From Bacteroidales bacterium (GTDB lineage Bacteria; Bacteroidota; Bacteroidia; Bacteroidales; UBA932): a stretch of DNA of 10,595 nucleotides. The DNA is taken from contig JALNXR010000050.1 in assembly GCA_023230265.1 (NCBI GenBank), forward strand, positions 1 to 10,595. The letters are read 5' to 3'. The notes under the pieces were generated by a model. It searched no databases. It was not told the DNA's origin and saw nothing but the letters and a program-made list of their open reading frames with translations. This document shows, in pieces, positions 6,107 through 10,595 of the stretch (within the stretch, counting starts at the first letter, position 1; each line of letters begins with the position of its first letter). A program made the position numbers and the translations under genes.

Positions 6107-6271
6107 GTGAAGTACATTGATATGGCAATACAAGTTCTGGGAAAGGCGGGAAAACCGTTGAGTTCCAAAACGATCCCCGTGCGTATGATTGAAGCGGGAC
6201 TTTGGAAAACTGTAGATAAAGGATGCTTGAATAATTTACCTAAATCATCTATCATTTCGTTGTCAATTTAA
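6107..6271 (+). pseudogene. HARE-HTH domain fragment, copy 2
   Basis: From GTG at 6107 the frame reads VKYIDMAIQVLGKAGKPLSS, then KTIPVRMIEAGLWKT, which fits the first two helices and the 'GLWKT' hallmark of HARE-HTH (HB1/ASXL/restriction endonuclease) domains. Family resemblance ends after about 40 residues. The tail (VDKGCLNNLP and on to TAA 6269-6271) is unlike the family. It is a longer version of the fragment at 2688, with the same leader, and a GGA codon where the first copy has TGA. Confidence 0.7.
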
Positions 6272-6436
6272 CAAAGCCATTATACATAATGCGGATTAAG
6301 GGGGCTATTGGGCAGAGGTTCCGGCTTTACCTGGATGCGTGACCCAAGGAGAAAGCATTCTTGAAATAGAAGCCAATCTTAGGGAGGCAATATATCTTTG
6401 GCTGGATGTGTCTGAAAATATTATTCTAAAATGCTA
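6267..6436 (+). pseudogene. hicB: HicB antitoxin, broken by an in-frame stop
   Basis: The frame reads NKAIIHNAD, TAA (6297-6299), GGYWAEVPALPGCVTQGESI, then ANLREAIYLWLDV and a TAA at 6434-6436. The segment 'EGGYWAEVPALPGC-x-TQG ... NLREAI-x-LWL' is diagnostic of HicB's partial RNase H fold. The TAA stands where a Glu codon is expected and differs from GAA by one base. No start codon is evident upstream. HicB normally neutralises the HicA RNase and represses the pair. The HicA remnant follows about 150 bp downstream. Confidence 0.82.
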
Positions 6437-6528
6437 AACCAGCGGAGCCGGAACCAAACTGAGCCTACGTGATATGCAAATGTTATCTCACTCATTGAAA
6501 AGTTGTGTGATATGCACCGCTGGTTTAG
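6434..6528. repeat. 95-bp element with perfect 12-bp inverted ends between hicB and hicA remnants
   Basis: CTAAACCAGCGG (6434-6445) and CCGCTGGTTTAG (6517-6528) are perfect inverted repeats. Inside, GTGATATGCA occurs twice (near 6470 and 6507) and TATCTCAC faces GTGTGATA. Its left end forms the stop codon of the hicB remnant. It could be a small inserted non-autonomous element. Confidence 0.6.
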
Positions 6529-6533
6529 TCAAC

Positions 6534-6586
6534 AAACGCTGTGCGTTTGGGGGAAGAAACTGAAGTAGTGCAAGCATTTTGCTTGC
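6534..6586. repeat. Two small perfect hairpins
   Basis: AAACGC-TGT-GCGTTT (6534-6548) and GCAAGCA-TTT-TGCTTGC (6570-6586) lie just before the hicA remnant. Neither is followed by a strong T-run on the + strand, so terminator function is unlikely. Confidence 0.5.
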
Positions 6587-6588
6587 AA

Positions 6589-6763
6589 ATAAAACTTATA
6601 AAAGGGTTGGAGACTTGCGCGGGTTAAAGGTAGCCACCACGTATATATTATAGATGGACGACAGGAGCGTATCGTAATCCCTTTGTATGGCGCTAAACCT
6701 CTTAAAGTTGGATTGTTGAAGGCACTCATGAAAATCGCTGAACTTTCCGAAGATGATCTATGA
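6589..6763 (+). pseudogene. hicA: HicA toxin remnant with frameshift
   Basis: From 6602 the frame gives KGWRLARVKGSHHVYIIDG, RQERIVIPLYG, AKPLKVGLLKALMKIAELSE and DDL, then TGA. G-W-x-L-x-R-x-x-GSHH (with the catalytic His), the short strand region and the PLK-x-GLL helix are the HicA double-stranded RNA-binding fold. Codon 6599-6601 is TAA in this frame. IKLIKG lies in another frame just upstream, and removing one T at 6607-6608 joins the two. No N-terminal start is clear. With a defective HicB before it, the whole pair is probably dead. Confidence 0.82.
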
Positions 6764-6769
6764 CATCCC

Positions 6770-6844
6770 TTTGGGAACTCGGCATCGCTTTGGATGGGAT
6801 TGCAGATGGACTATGATCTTGATATTGCAGAAGACAACCTTGCC
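6770..6844 (+). repeat. Duplicated 75-bp fragment of higA
   Basis: Identical to 3979-4053 except for two C/T differences (6788 and within AACCTT). It encodes the higA segment GNSASFWMGLQMDYD and neighbours, but has no start and no antitoxin context. It begins 6 nt after the hicA remnant stop. It is in the same orientation as higA, 2791 bp away. Confidence 0.92.
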
Positions 6845-6848
6845 GCGT

Positions 6849-6890
6849 TATTTTTTAGGGAAAAATCTAAGAGGTAAAAAATCTAGAAAT
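6849..6890. repeat. Decayed core piece of the 2166-2364 MITE-like element
   Basis: 6861-6890 matches 2241-2270 at 26 of 30 positions without gaps (AAAAATCTAAGAGGTAAAAA against AAAAATCTTAGAGGTGAAAA). The terminal repeats are absent. The sequence is simple, so chance resemblance is possible. Confidence 0.4.
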
Positions 6891-6918
6891 ACCAAGCATC
6901 CGCCTTGTACCTTTGATT

Positions 6919-8076
6919 TTATTTGCCAGCTAATTGGTGAAAATTCATTAGATTCGCAGTTCTCATTAAAACAGTTTCAAGCTTCGACACTTCACCGCCG
7001 GCAAGTTTAGAGAAACGTTCAATATCTTCAAACAACGACCTTTTTGATGTTTTGTCTACAAAACGTATGCTCTGCAAAATACTTTCAAATTTGTTGATAA
7101 CAGCATCAGGTCCGAACTCACGCAGGTAATCTAGAGCGATGTCCACGCCGCTTTCGCCAAAATTTTGTGTAAGAAGTATCTGTTCAGCCTTACTGAAACA
7201 TCCGTCTGATACAAAAAGAGCGAGAACTCCCCAGAAAAGGGCCTGCTCGATCTCTTTTTTATTAATTTCAGTGAGTCGAAATCCGCTGGCTAAAGACAAG
7301 TCATGGGTCACTCTTTTATTTAATTCACATGCGTTGATTGGCGCACAATCTCCCAGCCCTGCCCATTCATAGTAAACCTCACTCATATCAAACCAGAGCA
7401 AAGCCCGCATTCGGGTGCAGCAGGCAGGGTGAGTATGCAATAGACTATATTCATCTCCTCCCATATCCTGTAATTCCTTGGCCTGCCTTAGATAAGCAGA
7501 CAGGTTGAACCTTATGAAGTCATCGGGCAACCCGGTTGCTAACTTTAAAATCGCCTTAAATGCATTTTCTTTGTTCTGCACACAAACAAATCCTGATCGG
7601 TCAGCAGTAATCTCGGCGGCTCTCAGCAATGCAAGGATGTTTAATTTTTCTACCTGATTTTGCGCTTCCTCCGCCCGTGGATATAAATAATGTTTAAAAA
7701 GATAATGACCTACTTCATGGCCAACAACAAACCGCAGTTCATCCACAGAGCACAGTTGGACTAAACCTGAGTTCAAAACCACCGAAATTGAGTTGTTCAC
7801 GCCTGGGAAACAACTGGCCTGAAAATCAGCGTTGTTTTTAACATAAACTTCCAACTTGTATTCAGGGGCCAAAATATTCTTCACATCATCCGCAGCTTTA
7901 CAGATAGTCGGGAATAATTCAGGCACTATTTTTGTTGCGGTAACTAGCTGATGTTTCTTAAATCGTTCCCTGACTTCATTGTCGATAACGCAATTTTGTA
8001 TACCAGCGTACTCTAGCGAGTCATTTGAATATTTTATTGCCTCAAGCATCATTTTAGGGTCAATAGGCCTTTTCAT
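6919..8076 (-). CDS. M48-type zinc metallopeptidase with TerB-like C-terminal region
   Basis: A 385-residue protein. The zinc site is HEVGH at residues 120-124 (H120, catalytic E121, H124), with a downstream Glu ligand candidate E155 in AAEITADRSG, the usual M48 arrangement. LLHTHPACCTRMRAL (about 213-227) is the conserved THP-x-x-x-RM element after it. The C-terminal part has ALFWGVLALFVSDGCFSKAE, which resembles a TerB helix pair. There is no signal peptide or membrane segment, unlike HtpX, so it is probably cytoplasmic. The ATG lies 3 nt after the preceding gene's stop with no clear ribosome site, pointing to translational coupling. Position as third gene after an Hsp70 and a TerB/J-like protein suggests proteolysis of chaperone clients or a regulated stress protease. 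Substrate unknown. Confidence 0.85.
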   Translation of the reverse strand: MKRPIDPKMMLEAIKYSNDSLEYAGIQNCVIDNEVRERFKKHQLVTATKIVPELFPTICKAADDVKNILAPEYKLEVYVKNNADFQASCFPGVNNSISVVLNSGLVQLCSVDELRFVVGHEVGHYLFKHYLYPRAEEAQNQVEKLNILALLRAAEITADRSGFVCVQNKENAFKAILKLATGLPDDFIRFNLSAYLRQAKELQDMGGDEYSLLHTHPACCTRMRALLWFDMSEVYYEWAGLGDCAPINACELNKRVTHDLSLASGFRLTEINKKEIEQALFWGVLALFVSDGCFSKAEQILLTQNFGESGVDIALDYLREFGPDAVINKFESILQSIRFVDKTSKRSLFEDIERFSKLAGGEVSKLETVLMRTANLMNFHQLAGK

Positions 8077-8079
8077 ATT

Positions 8080-9255
8080 TCAGACATATTCTTTGGTTAA
8101 CGCAACCCTCTTTTGCGCGATTATATTGAGCATCGCTTTTGCTTGCTCGCGTTTTTCACTGTTGTTATGCTCTACCAATTGGTTCCATTTTTTGTACTCT
8201 GCCAGAAGATGTTCTTTCTTTTCAGCAATACTCATGTCAGAACGGAGCCCAAGCAGGCTGTCAACATCAACCAAAACATCGGCAGACATTATAGCAACAG
8301 AAAGGTGTTTATCCCGCATAGCCCTGAACTTATCATGGTCAACGTCTAACAATCCTGCAAGCTCATCCAATAGTTCCAGTTCCTCTTTCTCCGCGATACC
8401 ATCAGCAGCCGCAACCTGTAATCCTAACTCTAAAACTTCATAACGTTCAGCAGCTGACGAAACCTTTTTCAAAGCTTCGCTTAACGAGGAATATGATATG
8501 TTGATTCCTTGTTTAAAATTGTCAAATGATTCACGTATAGTTTCATTGAGCAGAGTTTTTAAGCTTTCCTGCTCCTGTTCAGATGCTATATCTACTCTTT
8601 TGCTAATCCACTCCTTGATTACAGCAGCTTCTTTTGGATTTACCTCCCCGTCTGATGCACAGACGGCAAATGCTAAAGTTATGGCCAAGGCATCAAATTC
8701 TCTGCGTTTATCAACAGCATCAAGGTATCCTTCGTCAAGGAACTCATGCCTAATTTCTGTTGTCGCAGAGGCATTAGTTCCAACAAGCTGATATATAAAT
8801 CGTATTTTACGGTACCCTTTACGAGGAGGTGTCAGCACATCGATTGGGATTTTAACAACGTAAATCCAATCTGATGCGATAGTAGATGTGTAAGGGATCG
8901 GCCTATTGGACACAAAACCAAAGGCAACAGTTTCAGTTAGCTGGAACACATCGATTGCTGAAATCAAAGGTTTTTTGTCCCCATCGGTTACATCAAAGGC
9001 AAGCAACTCCTCTGTGCTATTATAATTGGCGTAAGGTGCGTTAATCATTCCACACATTTCTACTACGAACAAATTGAAGAGCACTCCTTCGATGCTCTCT
9101 TGAGTTGTCCTCACTCTTATCCTGAATTTATTATCAACTCTAATAGGGGGTGGGGAGGGATGACCGGGCGGATTATTCCCTGGTGAGCTACTTTTAAAAA
9201 TATAAATCAACAAAGGAATGCCAACCCAAATAAACAAAACTAGTAAAGTCACCAT
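8080..9255 (-). CDS. Membrane-anchored TerB-domain protein with divergent J-like C-terminus
   Basis: A 391-residue protein with one N-terminal membrane segment (LLVLFIWVGIPLLIYIF, 4-20), a Pro-rich linker (24-38), a beta-rich domain of unknown family (about 40-170), and a TerB domain (about 186-310) with the two acidic loops CASDGEVNPKEA (199-210) and VAAADGIAEKEE (281-292). The C-terminal about 330-385 reads DSLLGLRSDMSIAEKKEHLL, then AEYKKWNQLVEHNNSEKREQ. It is laid out like a J domain but has no HPD motif, which is needed to stimulate Hsp70 ATPase in classical J proteins. DjlA also joins TerB and J domains. AAAGGG lies about 8 nt before the ATG. It probably ties the upstream Hsp70 to the membrane; the J-like reading is an inference. 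Confidence 0.78.
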   Translation of the reverse strand: MVTLLVLFIWVGIPLLIYIFKSSSPGNNPPGHPSPPPIRVDNKFRIRVRTTQESIEGVLFNLFVVEMCGMINAPYANYNSTEELLAFDVTDGDKKPLISAIDVFQLTETVAFGFVSNRPIPYTSTIASDWIYVVKIPIDVLTPPRKGYRKIRFIYQLVGTNASATTEIRHEFLDEGYLDAVDKRREFDALAITLAFAVCASDGEVNPKEAAVIKEWISKRVDIASEQEQESLKTLLNETIRESFDNFKQGINISYSSLSEALKKVSSAAERYEVLELGLQVAAADGIAEKEELELLDELAGLLDVDHDKFRAMRDKHLSVAIMSADVLVDVDSLLGLRSDMSIAEKKEHLLAEYKKWNQLVEHNNSEKREQAKAMLNIIAQKRVALTKEYV

Positions 9256-9294
9256 ATAAAAACCCTTTCACGTCAAGACAGACAAAGAAAATTT

Positions 9295-10509
9295 TTATTC
9301 GATTATGAAGTTCGCTATCTTGGCCTTTTCCTGAGCAAGCGTTTGTGTGTTAGATCTTTGGCTTGTCACATCATAGTCGATAACCAACTGCGTACCTGAC
9401 TCCTTATGTTCAAAAACACACCTCATCCTTTGGTCTTTGTCATAGCTGTAACTCACGTCAACGGGTGTTCCCTCAGGTAATCCTACTGGTAATTTAAGTT
9501 CCTCAGAAACAAGAATTGTGCAATTTTCAGGATCTGTTGACATTCCCTGAGTAAGGTCAGTTTTAATTACTAACTGGTTGTTGTAATGCGTAAAAAAGGT
9601 TTTATTTACCGTACATGGGATTTTGGAGTTTTTTTCTATCAATACATCGTTGGCAACACACCGAGACTCTGTTATTTCATCGTAACTCAGGCATATCGTG
9701 CCATACCCGTGATTGCAAACCTCTCCCAGGTTGACATCGCGTAGCCCTGCCGCTATCCCTGCATCAACCCTTTCTGGATGATCCTCAAGTAACCGCAGAC
9801 CTGCATACAAGGCTGCGCCAAGTGACACACACTCGTCGACATTGCCAACCGCAGTTGGCTCATAGCCAAACAAATTTTTTAACATATCCTGAACTGCGGG
9901 AATCCGGCTACTGCCTCCCACAAGCAAAACCTTGTAAATATCAGAGAATTTATTCCCTGCATCATCTAAGGCTGTTTCCACAAGCATTTCCATCTTTGCA
10001 AGATCAGATGAAATCATCATGTTAAATTCAGCACGGGTAATCTCGCCCCTCACAGTTCCGCCATTCCCTTTTAGTCTATAGGCAACTGTTCTTTTTTTGG
10101 AGAGTGATTTTTTGATTGATTCAGCATAATCTTCGATTTCCACTCTGTCTTCTTTTGATGCACACAGTTTTTCGCCGCATTTCTCTTGGTAGTTTTTTTC
10201 CAGATAATCGACAAGTTTCTTGTCAAAATCAATACCGCCCAAATTCCGGTCCCCGCTCGAAGTAATAATTTCAACATTTTTGCCATTAATATTGGCGATC
10301 GAGACATCAAATGTCCCTCCGCCTAAATCAAATACAAGAACATGCCCTTTGACCTCCTGGGTTATCGCATAATAAATTGCTGCAGCAGTTGGCTCATTTA
10401 CAATTCCCACAACATTTAAACCCGCAATTTTACCCGCATCCATGGTTGCTTTACGAGCAACCTCTCCAAAATTTGCAGGAACAGTAATCCTAGCGCAGCA
10501 TAGCCGCAA
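9295..10509 (-). CDS. Hsp70-family chaperone, 5' end cut off by a repeat; lacks the C-terminal lid
   Basis: Genuine Hsp70 sequence begins at ITVPANFGEVARKATMDAG (codon at 10488). The first seven codons of the open frame (TTG at 10509) belong to the repeat. ATPase motifs present are NEPTAAA (38-44), phosphate-2 VFDLGGGTFDVS (59-70), GGIDFD (91-96), and adenosine-binding VLLVGGSSRIP (194-204). The phosphate-1 motif and about the first 130 residues are missing, so this copy cannot bind ATP normally unless the junction is an assembly artefact. After the ATPase domain come about 150 residues of substrate-binding beta domain ending IANFIIE, without the helical lid of DnaK; the intact protein would be about 530 residues. 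The TerB/J-like gene follows after 39 nt. It is not the housekeeping dnaK. Confidence 0.88.
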   Translation of the reverse strand: MRLCCARITVPANFGEVARKATMDAGKIAGLNVVGIVNEPTAAAIYYAITQEVKGHVLVFDLGGGTFDVSIANINGKNVEIITSSGDRNLGGIDFDKKLVDYLEKNYQEKCGEKLCASKEDRVEIEDYAESIKKSLSKKRTVAYRLKGNGGTVRGEITRAEFNMMISSDLAKMEMLVETALDDAGNKFSDIYKVLLVGGSSRIPAVQDMLKNLFGYEPTAVGNVDECVSLGAALYAGLRLLEDHPERVDAGIAAGLRDVNLGEVCNHGYGTICLSYDEITESRCVANDVLIEKNSKIPCTVNKTFFTHYNNQLVIKTDLTQGMSTDPENCTILVSEELKLPVGLPEGTPVDVSYSYDKDQRMRCVFEHKESGTQLVIDYDVTSQRSNTQTLAQEKAKIANFIIE

Positions 10510-10595
10510 CCAATTCTTTATCTCTCACAGAGGCACAGAGTTCTCTGAGTTGTTTCAGAGTTTCCACCAGCAAAGACTCAAAGGCGTAAAGTTCG
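10489..10595 (-). repeat. Inverted copy of 2287-2393, truncating the Hsp70 gene
   Basis: 107 of 107 bases match the reverse complement of 2287-2393, including one 23-bp terminal repeat of the MITE-like element and 29 bp outside it. The repeat still matches at the window edge. Its inner boundary coincides exactly with the loss of Hsp70 homology. Confidence 0.95.

Noticed and set aside
6570..6586. Hairpin GCAAGCA-TTT-TGCTTGC as a terminator
   Set aside because: It is weak in GC, has no following T-run, and lies inside or just before the hicA remnant.
7979..8443. 154-residue plus-strand open frame
   Set aside because: It is antisense to the 5' end of the M48 gene and the 3' end of the TerB gene. 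Its Ser-rich composition is a by-product of the opposite strand.
9295..10509. Housekeeping dnaK
   Set aside because: The sequence diverges from DnaK in the substrate-binding domain, lacks the lid, and is next to TerB and M48 genes instead of dnaJ/grpE.

Overview
The window is an accessory, heavily rearranged stretch of a bacterial chromosome or metagenomic contig. It is moderately AT-rich and its 3' boundary falls inside a repeat. No rRNA, tRNA or CRISPR array is visible. The palindromic and 'CACAGAG'-type intergenic repeats (1449-1496, 1952-1969, 2166-2364) resemble repeats I associate with the PVC group (Kiritimatiellota and relatives) and some Desulfobacterota. The taxonomic guess is weak and rests only on these repeats.

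Left part (1-3400): wreckage of a type I restriction-modification locus. The C-terminal half of HsdR (135-1349) and a middle piece of HsdS (2750-3373, with one frameshift) lie on the + strand. HsdM and the rest of both subunits are missing. Between them are a broken addiction-module antitoxin (1656-1820), several palindromic repeats, a 199-bp MITE-like element, the last 55 codons of a SecB-like chaperone, and a short HARE-HTH fragment.

Middle (3400-6900): a toxin-antitoxin (TA) cluster, part intact and part decayed. Two TA pairs look complete: higB-higA (3508-4095), with a promoter whose operator lies between -35 and -10 and which may give a leaderless toxin mRNA; and a RelE/HI1419-like toxin with an HI1420-like antidote (4431-5110), overlapping by 4 nt. 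Around them are a nucleotidyltransferase with an internal deletion (minus strand, 5395-5854), a second HARE-HTH fragment, a hicB-hicA pair broken by a stop codon and a frameshift, and a 75-bp duplicate of the higA middle. A degenerate repeat of about 200 bp occurs three times among these genes, each time between gene modules.

Right part (6919-10595, minus strand): a compact operon read right to left. It encodes an Hsp70 ATPase lacking the helical lid, then a membrane-anchored TerB-domain protein with a J-like C-terminus that has no HPD motif, then a soluble M48-type zinc metallopeptidase with its own TerB-like tail. The genes are 39 and 3 nt apart, so a joint job in protein quality control or stress response is likely; this is the most interesting candidate system here. 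The 5' end of the Hsp70 gene is cut off exactly where a 107-bp sequence begins. That sequence is a perfect inverted copy of 2287-2393 and runs to the window edge, so the whole TA island plus operon is bracketed by inverted repeats.
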